DNA from: Aaosphaeria pasadenensis
Lineage: Eukaryota > Ascomycota > Dothideomycetes > Pleosporales
Assembly: GCA_022813625.1 (NCBI GenBank)
Contig: JAKLMB010000001.1
Location: forward strand, 248,001 to 312,000
Reading direction: 5' to 3'
Length of the DNA: 64,000 nt
Shown one piece after another: positions 35,167 to 47,898 of this stretch. The position numbers and the translations under genes are program-made. Every line of letters begins with the position of its first letter. Position 1 is the first letter of the stretch. A model generated the notes under the pieces. It ran no database searches, was not told the origin of the DNA, and saw nothing but the letters and a program-made list of their open reading frames with translations.

Positions 35167-37313
35167 ATGGCGAATATATCGGAAGCAAAAGTATTCGCGA
35201 CAGAGTTCACTCGTCCTGCTGGCGAGCTACCTCGTGAGGAAAACGAGAGCGACACCGCTTCACACCAAGGCTTCGATGAGAAGGCTACTCGTCGCCTTTT
35301 ACGCAAGATCGATTTTGCCTTGCTACCTCTCCTAGCTCTTCTCTACCTGTAAGTGATCGGATTCAAAGAAGTGGCCTAATCGGGACTAATCTCCTAGCAG
35401 CATGAGCTTCCTAGATCGCGGGAACATTGGGAACGCTCGATTGGCTGGTCTCGAAAGGGATCTGAAAATGCACGGGCTTGACTTCAATGTGATTTCTCCT
35501 TGATGGGAACTTGAATGGGCCGCTTGCTCATCAAAGACATAGGTCGCACTCGCAATATTCTTTCCGTTCTATGTCCTAGCCGAGATCCCATCAAATATTA
35601 TGATGAAACGTTTCTCTCCATCGCTCTGGATTCCCAGTATAATGGTCGTCTGGGGCGCAATGTGCTGCCTGATGGGATTGGTCCATGACTACGCCGGTCT
35701 GCTTGCTGTTCGAGCTGCTCTGGGTCTTGCCGAGGGTGGCCTCTTTCCTGGAATCACTTTTTAGTATGTCGTTGAGTGTTTTGATGATCTGAGTTGTCAC
35801 GGACTGTCTCTAATATTATAATCAGTATCACCATGTGGTACCGACGTCACGAATGTGGGCTACGCATGGCTCTATTCTTCTCCGCTGCCACCGCAGCAGG
35901 GGCTTTTGGTGGCCTTCTGGCTAGAGGCATCATGGAGCTGGATGGCAAGCGCGGACTTAGTGCTTGGAGTGTAAGTATTCAAAGACCTCGGCATTTACCA
36001 GTCAGTTGCTGACTTTGCCGTAGTGGATTTTCATTATTGAGGGCGCGATCACTGTCGCCGTTGGTAAGTCACATCTCGATCGAGTTACTCATTCTTGTAG
36101 CATGTGGAGACCACTGTGTTACATGAACAGTATTCAATGGCGTGATTTAGATTAACATGATTGGATGTAGCTCTCTTTGCATATAGCTCGATGCACGATT
36201 ACCCAGACAGTGCCAAGTTTCTCACGAAAGACGAGCGAGAGGAGGTTGATCGACGATTAGAAGCAGATCGATCGTACCTTGACGATGAGTTCGCCCTGAG
36301 CTATATCCGGGACGCTGTTCTGGACTGGAAAATTTGGGTGTACATGCTCATCACCATCGGTATCTATTCACCGCTCTACTCATTTGCCTCCTTCTTGCCT
36401 ACGATCATCAGCAATTTGGGCTATTCGAACGAGACGGCACAGCTCATGACCGTTCCACCTTATGTCGTGGCATGCCTTTTCTGCATATCCGCGGGATGGA
36501 TTGCAGATAAGCATGGCCAGAGGGGCGTTTACATGATATCTGCCAATCTCGTTGCGTAAGTCAATCCGTCCTCCATATGTTGTGCAGTTTGCTGGCATGC
36601 AGAGCCTTGACCACCCAATGCATGCCCTGCAGTTTGCTCTTTCATTACCTTGCTTCTTGTTTTGCTTTTTCCAATTGTTCCTCGGGTCCAATATCCCGGT
36701 CATTGTTCAAAGTTCAAACTGTCTTGCATTCGATGTCAACATCGGCGCCACATACATCGATGCCCAGTACATGTTCCACAACATGATCCGTACCCTCCAT
36801 TCCCCACCTTTCCCCCATCCGTCTCATTATCTGTGATCAAACCAAGGAAGCTCCTAACTGACCACCCTCAACAGCATCGTTGGCTTTCTCATCCTGATAG
36901 CCGTATCGGAGCCCAAACTCCGCTACCTGGGCACATTTTTCGCGGCCGCGGGCATCTACCCAAATGTCTCCCAGACCGTGGCCTGGAACGGTAACAACAT
37001 AGGTGGGTCCACCAAGCGCTCGGTCGGCATCGCCATGCAGGTCGGCTTCGGGAACTTGGGTGGCGTGCTTTCGGGGTTTACCTACACATCCAGGGATGCA
37101 CCATTGTTCCGCCGCGGACATGGGATTGTCATCGGTCTGCTGGCCATGAGTACGGTACTGTGCGTCTTCATGCGTTGGTGGTGCATCCGGGAGAACGCAA
37201 GGAGGGATGCCGTGGATGCAGAGTGTGGGCGCTTGAATTCGTGGAGTAAGCAAGAGATGCAGGCCGAGCGGAGAAGGGGCGACCAGGCCGGCTTCTTCAG
37301 GTATACTATCTAA
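35167..37313 (+). CDS. MFS transporter, anion:cation symporter (Dal5/allantoate permease) family
   Basis: Seven exons: 35167-35348, 35401-35488, 35543-35763, 35826-35970, 36024-36063, 36171-36555 and 36875-37313, giving about 499 aa. Family motifs appear in order: RRLLRKIDFALLPLLALLYL, then SFLDRGNIGNARLAGLERDL (helix 1-2 loop), ALAIFFPFYVLAEIPSNIMM, RAALGLAEGGLFPGITFYI, MWYRRHECGLRMALFFSAA, and in the second half DWKIWVYMLITIGIYSPLYS, AGWIADKHGQRG and the VAWNGNNIGGSTKRSVGIA signature near helix 10. It is a plasma-membrane importer of small organic anions; the substrate is unknown. Oddities: intron 2 has a weak GTGATT donor, intron 1 ends in tandem acceptors (TAGCAG), and the last intron is 319 bp, long for this genome. 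Confidence 0.88.
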
Positions 37314-37566
37314 TACTGTGTTCTATCTGGCTTTCGCATTGGAATTGGTGCAATACAAGGGATAAAATTTCAGGCTTCCTATGAATCGGGGTTATTTGAG
37401 AAAGTTGGTTATCGTCGGTGCTGTAAAAAATATTCGTACCCCAAAAGCAATCTCATTTCAATTTCTTGAGCAGTTCCATTGATATTAAGAATAAACAGAA
37501 CTCAAAGTATTTTCTTGATATCAATACGAGGTCATATTGCTACCGGCAAGTTTTCACTATTTCCGT

Positions 37567-39763
37567 TCACCTACCCGCGAGAAACATACCCTGAGGCCCA
37601 TTAGGCGCAACAGCCAGTGGCTTTCCCGATGCCGTCTCTCTTTGCACAATGCGTGGCTTCTCTTTCCTGACAAAACACTCCCCTACTGGGTCACCCTCCT
37701 CCCTGTAAACCTTCCACTTGCCCATACCCATCTCCTTGGGTGCCTTTCTAACCCCCCTACCTCCTCCGCCAACTATCAGATTACCAGGACGATAATTCTC
37801 GTCTGCCTCCATGCGTCGTAGCACACTACTATGTATGACAGCGTTGTCGGGTATATCGCGGACTTCACCCTTGGGAAGAGGCCAAGTTATGGATGTCCAA
37901 GAACCGTCTGGCTGCAGATCCATGCGGCGGAATGGCAGATATTCCATGATGTTCCAGGATATGACTGATGCATGAGTGACACCATTGTCAAAACAGAGAA
38001 CATCATGTATTCGCCCACATGTCGCAGCCTTATTGAGATGAATGTGATAGTTTGAGGTAAACGTACGTTCATCCGTAATCCTGTCTTGGGCACTGCCATT
38101 GACTTCTGATTTACCTTCTCTGTTCATGCCAGTGTCTAGATCTGCGTAATTATGGCCGAGTGGAGAAATATCGCGGTCAGTCAGAGGCTGTGGCGAAGCA
38201 GGGTCGATTTCGATAATTGGGACCGCCGGAATCGTGGGACGACGTTGGTCTTGGTCAAAACCAGGATCAAGTTCTTCTAGATAGCAATTTAAGGCACGTA
38301 ATTTGTCTTCGTCGAAGTTAAGGCCAGCTCTCTCCGCCTCACGAATAATCCAGACAAGGGGTACATGGCTGAGTGCGGCGTCTTCACCAGGTGCCAATGG
38401 CCAACCACCACCGATATCCTATGTATGTCGGTCAGTAAATAGACACTTTGTGACGTTATAAAAACGTACTGCATGACAACCTGCGAACCAGACTTCCTGT
38501 ATATCTTGCTCCTCAGTATCTGAGTCAGAGTCTTCGTACAGTCGCAGCGCGTCGAATGAAAGATTTGATACAGAGTTTGAGGCTGAAGTGACTCCGGTTC
38601 TTTCGGACAACCCCGGACTACGGTATCTCACACCTGAGGTCTCGGATGGATCGCGGTATACATGAGGCACTGATAAGGTGTCGCGCCTTCCTGAAGGTTG
38701 GGAGAGTTTACGACCCCGAGGAACGTCACCCTCCCCATTTCCATTGTTATGGTGTCCTATCGCACCTAGATGATGGTGTCTATGGCGCCGTCGATAGTAC
38801 CTCGAGCGACGATCAGGCTTTTCCTGTGAAATAAGATCTTGACGAAATTTTGCCCGCCGCTCATCGATAGATACTGCGTGTCTGATCACCCTCGCGGAAC
38901 TTCGCGCTGTATATGGGAATTTACTCCGTTGCATCCAGGCGTTCTCGAATCGCGGAACACTGTTCACTGTGTCAAAGAGCCCAAGAAAGCGAATTGGGCG
39001 AACCGGGCGGCTGAATGTTTCTCGAAAAGCACACATGAACTCCAGGAGCCGCCTTTTCTCTTTCTTTTCTTTGGCATTGCGTTCCTGGCGACATTGCCAT
39101 TTCTGAAAGGTCTTCCAGGCGAAACTAGATTTGCCGTTAAGCTACGTTCACGACTGGGACGGTACCTACTTACTGGCACATTTCTTCATTGCCCGCCTGA
39201 GGGCGATTAACATGAAATTCAGAGGGGAAAGGGGAAGGCATATCTTACGGATAATAGACCAACATGATCCAGCATTTCTGCTAGGAACCGGGCAGTATAA
39301 GCGCCCCTGGAGAATCCGAAGAAATAGATGTCGTCCCCAGGAAGATAATAGCGCATTAAGAACTGTACCAAGTTAGCATAGCCAGTTCTAGTCGTTAGGA
39401 AATTGGTTGTTTGTTACCCTGTAACCCCCCATAACATGCGCATCGAAAGAAGTACCTATCCCCAGATTAACAGTGATCATGGCCATTGTCTGCGTACATA
39501 CCAACCGCACTATCCTTAGCTTTTGCATACCACGACTTAATCTTGTCGAGACGACTTGTATGCGATAAGGATTTGGCGACCACATAAGTTCCGATGCCTG
39601 GCTGATAGTAATGGAATTGGCTGTCATCATTTCGATCCAGCATGCGGTAAATTTTCAAAATGTTGGAGTCTGCATCGGTGCCGGAAAACTTATTGCCGGT
39701 TCCATCGAAGCAAAGAACGAACTTCCTTCGCGGTCGATATGGCTGTTCGTGCACAGTATCCAT
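37567..39763 (-). CDS. DUF2235 alpha/beta-hydrolase-like protein
   Basis: Six exons: 39502-39763, 39418-39455, 39249-39362, 39174-39196 (23 nt), 38470-39124 and 37567-38418, giving about 647 aa. The N-terminus KFVLCFDGTGNKF is the DUF2235 opening motif. The nucleophile elbow is in DDIYFFGFSRGAYTARFLAE (G-F-S-R-G), followed by LGLFDTVNSVPRF and VWFAGCHADIGGGW, which holds the likely catalytic His. DUF2235 is related to bacterial type VI lipase effectors of the Tle1 group; most fungal members are uncharacterised, so lipase activity is inference. An Arg/Ser/His-rich insert (RRSRYYRRRHRHHHLG) lies in the middle. The C-terminus is basic and hydrophilic. Convergent with the MFS gene, 253 bp apart. 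Confidence 0.87.
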
Positions 39764-42386
39764 GCTTTATTGTGCGAGATGGTTTTATCAATCCGCTGAG
39801 AAGAATGGTGGAAGGACTCGATAACGATATGGAAAAGAAGTGGCAGCTGCAATGCAGCCTTGATTGAAGGAAACGCCAACGGGACACGGGGATTTCGTTG
39901 AGACAGCGTGGAAAGGGCTGCTTGGATATGCAGGCTTACTAGAAATGCTAGTGTTGGTTACCTGTGAGTTTGATTCTTCCAAAGGTATCTTCTTCCGCAA
40001 GCGGACATTAGCCCTGTGGAAAGGAACCAATTATCTACCCCTCTAATTGCTTTCCTTCTCACATTAGACACTACAGATGTATTTTCGGGAAGAGATGCCC
40101 GATCATGTATTTCTTTGCCAACTATTGGCTGACTCAACATGAGCATCGTGCACCATCAAGTCGCATGATCTCACTATTCTGAGCAGAAGAGTGAATCAAT
40201 GCGGATGATGTCAAGTTTCACCAATCACATAAGGATCATCGTGATCCGCCAGTGGCCTATCTTGAAGCTGGTTCACATTGAGGAACCAGCAATACTCCAC
40301 CGGTATGCATCTATTCAGATAGGTGTGCCGATCACAAACCTACCCGATGTGGCAAGCAGCTGAGGGAGGTTAGGTTGCAGGATGCAATGCACTATCAGAG
40401 TATGCGGTTCTTGGAACTGTGCTTGCCAATAGAGCAGTAGCCATGGAGTCTCAATGACTCTACGGTTTGTGGTAACTAAAATCATTCCTGACTCGCAAGC
40501 GGCCAGGTGCGTGATAAATTGCCCATTCCCACCCATTACTAATCGATCATTATGGTATCAATGCCTTTGTGGATTCGTCCGGAACATCATCAAGGACTGT
40601 TCGTACAGGCGTGGAGAGAGTTGAACTTGAAGCTCATTTGCCCACGGGCTTGTGGTGCAGATCGACACGAGAGAGTCACCACCGATGATTTCCGAAATGA
40701 ATAGTAGGGCACTTTGACAGACGAACGATAGGTCGTTGGCATGTGAGACCGGGAAAAGCCTAGAGTACGAACAGACCATTGCTGTCAGACCGATCTACTG
40801 TGGATGCAATCAATTACCTGGAAGTGGGTAGCACGAAGCACGATGTACACAAGGATTGGAGCTGGAAAGTCCGAGCAGTGGCCATCAAGAAACCACAATA
40901 TGCATGAGAGCATTCAGTTGATATTCCACCTCCACCTACGAATACAATCCGTGCATCCATCAGCTCAAGCCCAATCGAGACCATGATGGTCCAAGCTCTC
41001 GGCCCGCACGGGAACTACTTTATTCGGTATTCCAATCTCCAGATTGCTTTATTCGTTGTTGTGCCGTCATGAACGCCATCCTGCGCCTTCATGCATCTTC
41101 CCCTCTTTCCCTCATGATCCCCACTTAATAATTGTCCTGAACCCATCATTGCACGGGGAGTCTGAGTGTCCACTCATGTTTGATTCACAATGCTGTACGA
41201 TTTGAAAGTCTCCTTTCGTTGGTTTGCACACGCTAACCCTCGGCGTGAAGATCGTTTCCCTTTCTATCGTGCAAGTCCCAGATCTGTGGAGTCGCCGACT
41301 CCAGCAACACACCTTCCGCATCGTGCATGTACAATGTACGGTAGGGGATTTCGTTAGACTCAGTGATTCGTTTTTGGTAACGAGCTGCATGAAATGGTGC
41401 TGCTCACCATTGCTCCGAGCCAATCTCCATCGAGTGGTACATATCCGCTGTCATTTTTCAGCTCCTGTACTGCAGTGGCCAGCCGCATACGTCGATCGTG
41501 GTGTTTCTTCTGTTCCCGAACGAGCACCGCAGCTGATTGCTTTGATGAAAGGAGTGGAGCGTGCATTCTCAGTTGCATTACTCGTCTCAAGTTACCCTAG
41601 CCGGGTTGAACAACTACTGTGAGTTTAGTCTCAATCGCCATATTCATGCTTCATAATTCCACAACGTACTTTGTGCATGCACTCTCATCAAAGTTGAGAT
41701 TGACCAATGAGCGGAGCTTGCGTACAATTTGTGGCCGCTATGGTTCCAACCCCACCCAAGAAAAAACAATAACTAGAGTTGCTCTTGGGGTTTGTTGCGC
41801 CAGCCGTCCATTCATTTCTGATTACTCCAATCTGATGAGGCTGCGGATATCGTTTGACTTTCTCAGGTTACTCAGGACACGGACTGGTGTGTACGAGTGG
41901 GCTTGGAGCTGCAGCATCGCAAATTGTCCAGTCCAATTGCAATGGTTTGGCATGCAAGTGTTCACACACCCTCCCTCCCCCCACCAGGTATGAGGATGCA
42001 GTGAATCATGAACCGGTCATCTTATCGTTGAGTTGTGTTCATCACATTCAGTCAGCCACAGCCAATGAGATCGACAATGTCTCCACCACACTCACAGGCC
42101 ATTTGCATCGTGCTTCATTGGCAGTTACACCTGTATTCGGTGCTTGAGAGCTGGGGGATGATGTAGTTCGACTATTTACCGCTTTGTTGTGGGGCATGCC
42201 ATGGCATTCGCTTCTATTGAATTGGATCTACCTAGAGAGCTACGAATGATGTGGTTGTCATTTAGAGAGAGCTTAATCAATTTATTCTCTTTCACTAAAC
42301 ACTCCTCATTTCCTCCGTGGTCTTCTCTTGCTTCCCTTACGTTACTGTTTCTCTCTCTTACTCTATTTGCCAAAATTCTACACACT
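39764..42386. other. Intergenic region, 2.6 kb, upstream of Ppo oxygenase
   Basis: No gene I can support. A minus-strand stretch at about 41360-41590 could encode a short basic/helical segment (VREQKKHHDRRMRLATAVQE) but has no clear start and no convincing continuation. From 42189 the frame of the downstream oxygenase is already open and encodes a hydrophobic stretch (see findings). Confidence 0.45.
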
Positions 42387-45300
42387 ATGCTTCGTAAACT
42401 GTCCACCACCTTTCGGAAAGATCGAAAGAAGGAGAAATCAGAGGTCAATGGCACGAGTCGGGCCAATGAAACAATCCCAGAGACCGAGTCGGATCATGTA
42501 GACCATGATTCTGAACAGCAGAACGTGAAATCTGCATTTGACAAATTTGCCCAGGTTCTTCACGCGTCTCAGCGACCGCTCCCAAGCCAAACAGGAGATG
42601 GGTCATATGTTACCAAAGAAGAGCCATCTGGTTGGATGGCAGATCTGAAGAAGATGGGGTTCAAAGACCTCAAGACCCTGAGAGAAGTGATTGCGAATAA
42701 AGCTGGCGGCCAGTTTGTGGATGACAAAACGTACATAATGGAGCGAGTGATCCAGGTGCGAACCGATCCCATGGCCACCCGTGGGTCTCTGAATACTAAT
42801 TATCCGTTCGTATAGCTTGTTAGCGGTCTTCCAGAGAGGTCAAAGAACCGTGTAGATCTGGTAATATCTAATAGTACCCGATATAAAGCTACTGTAACTT
42901 ATCTCAGTTCAGACAAATGCCTTTATCGACGAGTTATGGAGTTCGCTCCAGCATCCGCCGCTTTCGTAAGTTGGTGTTCAGAATTTTATCTATTCTAGGA
43001 CTGATGATGCCTTAGGTACTTGGGGGATCAATTCACCTATCGTCAAGCAGATGGTTCCTACAATAATATCATGTCCCCGCATCTTGGCAAAGGTAAATGA
43101 ATTCTTTCCTTTAAGCTTTGCGATCTGTCCATTGCTACAAAAGCGAAATGACAGCTCGTCGGAGCTACTTACAAAGTATTAAGTTCGAGATTGCTAAACT
43201 TTATCAGCGAACACGCCATACGCGCGCTCTGTACAGCCAAAGACGGTCCAGCCAGGTGCTCTCCCAGACCCGGGTTTGATATTTGACGGCATCTTTGCCC
43301 GGAACACTTTTACGAAACACCCCAACAATGTCTCCAGTATTCTCTTCTACTGGGCATCGCTTATTATTCATGATCTTTTCCAAACAGATCACCGCGACTT
43401 CTCGAACTCCCAAACTTCGTCTTATCTGGACTTGTCGCCCTTATATGGTGACAATCAGAACGATCAAAACCAAATAAGGACATTCAAGGACGGAAAGCTC
43501 AAAGCCGATTGTTTTTCGGAGCATCGAATGCTTGGCTTTCCTCCAGGATGTGGCGTTCTTCTCATCATGTTTAACAGATTCCACAATTACGTTGTTGAAC
43601 AGCTCGCCATGATCAACGAGAATGGCCGCTTCAACAAGCCACGAGAGGGCCTTAGCGAAGAAGCTGCTGGGAAAGCCTGGGCAAAGTATGATAATGATTT
43701 GTTCCAGACTGGACGTCTCATTACGTGTGGATTATATATGAGTTAGTATAGTCGCTGCTTGATTGCTCCATGATTTACTAAGGTGTTCCATAGACATCAC
43801 GCTCCTGGACTACCTTCGAACTATTGTCAACTTGTAAGTACACTGATTCTACGCTGATGTATTGATATTTGTACGTGCATGTAAGATAAGCTAACCTCTC
43901 CATCACTCCAGGAATCGAAGCAACACTACCTGGACACTTGACCCTCGCGTCGACATGGAGAAACAATTCGGAAAGGATGGAACACCTCGTGGCATCGGTA
44001 ATCAAGTCGCAGCCGAATTCAATCTTGTCTACCGTTGGCATTCGGCTACCAGTCTACGCGACGAAGAATGGACCGAGAACATGTACAGGGAGATGTTTGG
44101 GAAATCGGCTGAAGAAGTTGGAATGCACGAGCTGTTGATGGGTCTCGGAAAATGGGCCGCTGATCTCGACGAAGACCCCCAGAAACGCCCATTCGCAAAG
44201 CTTGAGCGCGGCGCTGATGGCAAGTTCAGTGATGATGACTTGGTCAAAATTCTCGCGGACAGTATCGAGGATTGTGCAGGTGAGGATACTTGTTCCCAGT
44301 CCGATGGCGAGTCTAACCATTTGCTTAGGTTCTTTCGGTGCCAATAACGTACCGAAAGCTCTCCGTGCTGTCGAGATATTGGGCATGCAACAAGCCCGCA
44401 AATGGGGCCTCGCAACTTTGAACGAGTTCCGCAAATTCTTCAACCTCAAACCTCACGAAACCTTTGAGAGCATCAACTCGGACCCAGCAGTTGCAGATAA
44501 TTTGAAACATCTCTATGGCCACCCCGACTTCGTCGAAATGTAAGAGATATAATCCACGAAACCCTTTGGAAAGCTAACAGTCATCTAGGTATCCTGGCAT
44601 TGTTGCCGAAGAAGCCAAGGTCCCTATGGTCCCTGGTGTTGGTATCGCGCCAACATTTACCATATCTCGAGCTATCTTGTCCGATGCCGTTGTCCTAGTA
44701 CGAGGCGATAGGTTCTATACCATCGATTATCATGCAAAGAACCTCACAAAGTAAGTGAAATGAGACTGCGGTAGATGATTGTGCTGACATACTATAGTTG
44801 GGGATTCAACGAGGTTCAATATGACCTCAATGTTGAGCAAGGATGTGTCTTCGTAAGTTTGCTCTATAACACGAAGATTGTAGGCTGAGATTGGATAAAA
44901 TAGTACAAGCTCTTTTTGAGGGCATTCCCACAACACTTCAAGACAAACTCCATCTATGCGCATTACCCCATGACGATTCCGTCAGAGAATCAAAAGATCA
45001 TGAAGAGTCTCGGGCGCGAAAAGCATTATTCTTACGATCGCCCGTCTCTCATCAAGCCCAGAATCAATCTCACAACCTACCTGGGCGCAAAGACTCTCCT
45101 TGATCAGCAGGATCTCTTCAAAGTCACCTGGGGCGCGACCACCGCAGAACTTTTCGGTAGACCGGGATGGAACTTTATGCTGTGAGTAGCATGTGAAAAC
45201 GATCAACCTTCTAAGTGTATTAATCCACCAAAAGGTCTGGCGACGAATCTCTACATACGAATCAGCGGCAGATCATGGCAAAGTCGCTGTATAGAGACAA

Positions 45301-46684
45301 CTGGGAGAAGGCCGTCAAAGAGTTCTACGAATATATAACTCTTCGTCTTCTTCACGAGAAGTCATTTAGCATAGCGGGCATCAACCACGTCGATATCACC
45401 CGAGAGTAAGCATACCTACCAACCAGACAAACGCTCTAGAATTAGAATTGACTTCGACAGCGTTGGAAATCTTGCCCATGTGCATTTTGCTTCCAATATC
45501 TTCTCGCTCCCATTGAAGACTGCAGAATGGCCACAAGGAATATTCAGCGAGCACGAGCTATATATGGCCATTGCCGTCATCTTCATATGCATCTTCTTCG
45601 ATTTTGATGCCGTCAAGTCATTCCCGCTCCACATCGCAGCACGAGCTATTTCTGCTTCTCTCGGCAAGCTCGTTGAAGCGAGTGTCAAGACAGTCAAATC
45701 GACTGGTGTCCTCGCAGCGAAATGGGATCAGTTCATGGACGCACGAGTCGGAGGAGAGAGGGAGTACCTCAAGGATTACGGCGTCCACATGATCAAGAGG
45801 CTTCTCGAGAGTGGGTTGAACGCCGAAGAGGTCGCTTGGAGTCAAATGCTCCCTACTGCGTGTGCGATGGTTCCCAATCAAGCTCAAGTGGTGCGTAAAG
45901 CTCTTTCCTTAAGTCGATATGTTCTCGAGATAAAGTGCAGGCTAACGTATGTAACAACAGTTTACCCAAGCACTCGATTTCTACCTTGAGCCCAAGAATA
46001 AGCCTCATCGTGAGGAGCTGCATCGTCTAGCTCTACTCAACACTCCTGAAGCTGACGATACTATTCAACATTACCTGATGGAGGGTATCCGCCTAGCAGG
46101 TACCTTTGGATCATACCGGGAGTACTCTCCCTCATCCAAGACCTCGACAACCATTCAAGATGGTGACAAGACAATCAATATCAGCCCCGGAGACAAGATT
46201 TTCTGTAGCTTCGTCGGGGCAAACCGTGATCCCTCACTGTTCCCCGATCCCGAGACTGTTCGGACAGACCGACCCCTTGAGAGCTACATCCATTATGGAA
46301 TCGGGCCTCATAGCTGCTTGGGCGAGAATGCTAGTCGTGTCGCACTGACGACCATGTTCAAGACGGTGTTCAAGTTAAAGAATTTGAGGAGGGCCCCTGG
46401 CCCGAAGGGAGAGTTGAAGAAGGTGCCCAGGCCCGGTGGGTTCGTCGTGTACATGAAGGAGGACTGGGGAAGCTATTTCCCTTTCCCGCTAAGTAAGTTG
46501 ATACCGACATAAAGGTTACAACAGAGATAGACAGGCACTAATATTGCGAACAGGCATGCAAGTCAATTGGGACGGAGAGCTGCCACCTATCCCAGTGCTG
46601 CCGAAGGGACAGAAATCAAATGGTAGAACGAATGGCGCCACAAATGGAAGGACTAATGGTGCTACGAACGGTTCATCGAAGTAA
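42387..46684 (+). CDS. ppo: Psi-producing fatty-acid oxygenase (haem dioxygenase-P450 fusion, Ppo/LDS family)
   Basis: Bifunctional enzyme making oxylipins from linoleic/oleic acid: a dioxygenase domain forms the hydroperoxide and a P450 domain isomerises it. Fifteen exons: 42387-42755, 42816-42860, 42913-42965, 43016-43092, 43208-43741, 43794-43833, 43912-44279, 44329-44539, 44589-44750, 44798-44852, 44904-45181, 45235-45405, 45461-45890, 45961-46492 and 46554-46684; about 1151 aa. In the dioxygenase domain the distal His is in LIIHDLFQTDHRDF (about 236), and the Tyr radical and haem-ligand His are in YRWH (about 413/416). In the P450 domain, NQAQV (about 927-931) fits the Asn/Gln pair needed for isomerisation, and the haem Cys is in YGIGPHSCLGENA (about 1050). 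Both domains look catalytically intact, unlike PpoC types lacking the Cys. The tail repeats NGRTNGATNG. These oxylipins control sporulation in other fungi. Confidence 0.94.
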
Positions 46685-47240
46685 ACGGGCTGAGGAGATG
46701 TTTGTGTTGCTTTGCCGCGATCAAGGAAAATTGTCTTCTTCGAATATTGTCGTGTAATGTGAGGGCGATCTCTGATGCTGGCATGTCTTCGGTATGCTTG
46801 GGGTTTGGAGTTTTGAATTGATCATTTTCCCTGTGATGTCTCACTGTTTTCCACGGGAAATATGCTAAGTCAGACATCTTATTCATCATTCGCATGTCTT
46901 ATCGTCTCCTCGCATTGCGTGACTGAGCTTGTACTGTGTAGGACAATGGTAAATTTGTTGAGCGAAACGTCACTACAACAATGCAGCGCCGCATTCCATA
47001 GCTAACAACCCCATTCGTGCGAACCCATCAGAACATCTCGCTTCTGTATCCTCAACCAGGGAATATAAAGCCCATCTTATACCCATACCAATCCGATATT
47101 CTTACATGCGCATTTGCTTTTCCCACGTAAACCAAACGAACCTACAGAATCTCGACATATTCATCTATGTACCCCATAATTTCACCCATCCATCGTGAAG
47201 AAGTAGTAGATTGAGGAAAGGGAGAAAGAAAGCAATCCAT
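46685..47240. other. Intergenic region between convergent genes
   Basis: The 3' flanks of the Ppo oxygenase (plus) and SHR3 (minus). No gene seen. Confidence 0.6.
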
Positions 47241-47898
47241 CTACTGCTTCTTCTTTCCAGACTTCTTCTTCTCCTCAGCCTCCTTATCCATAGCTGCGAT
47301 CTCAGCCTCCTCCTTCCTCACTGCATACCAATGACCGGCCTGCAACACCAGCACACCCACTAACACCAATGCCAAGATGGTGTTGCTCGCAGCAAAGACC
47401 CTCAAGGTGTCCTCCCTGCTGATGTAATCTTCAGGCTGGAGGCCCTCCTCGGGGATGCTTCCGTAGATGCCAGCCGTCACGACGCGGAATCCCTTGACGA
47501 TGTTCGTAATGTAGACGAGGATGCCGGCGAAGTAGAGAGCGAGAGACGCGCCGTCGAAGAGGTAGTTTGCCTCCGTTGCGCGATAGAGCTTCACGAAGAA
47601 GCCGGCGAACCCGGTGGCGATCGCAATGTGCAGAATGCGTGAGATGATGGGTGGTGAGGCGTACAGGAACTTGATGTGGTCTTCCAGGATGTTGAAGTAG
47701 GCATCGCGACCCTCGGGAGGCGTCGTCCAGAGGACATTGTAATCGTAAGGGAACGAAGAGAAGAGGATACCTAGGAAGAAACAGGTCGCTACGAGAACAG
47801 TATGTCAGCTACAGCTTTCGGGGCAGTGGGGGGCAGTTTGGTGGGAGGAGCTTACGTCCGATGATAAGGAAATTGGCAAATGAGTTTGCTTTGCCCAT
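47241..47898 (-). CDS. SHR3: ER packaging chaperone Shr3 for amino-acid permeases
   Basis: ER membrane protein that keeps newly made amino-acid permeases soluble in the membrane and helps load them into COPII vesicles. Two exons, 47856-47898 and 47241-47788, giving 196 aa, close to the family length. It starts MGKANSFANFLIIGPTCFFL. Four hydrophobic helices are visible, with LFSSFPYDYNVLWTTPPEGR in the first loop and FLYASPPIISRILHIAIATG before helix 2. The cytosolic tail is charged and Lys-rich (EAEEKKKSGKKKQ). A terminal KKXX-like retention signal is plausible from KKKQ, though not in the exact form. Confidence 0.92.

Noticed and set aside
41360..41590. Minus-strand segment with a basic helical look (VREQKKHHDRRMRL), possible bZIP-like remnant
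   Set aside because: No ATG in context, no leucine heptads, and no downstream exon that extends it convincingly.
33361..46684. Possible secondary-metabolite cluster (SnoaL-like, MFS, DUF2235, Ppo)
   Set aside because: No polyketide synthase, NRPS, terpene synthase, prenyltransferase or pathway transcription factor is present, and the MFS belongs to a nutrient-permease family.
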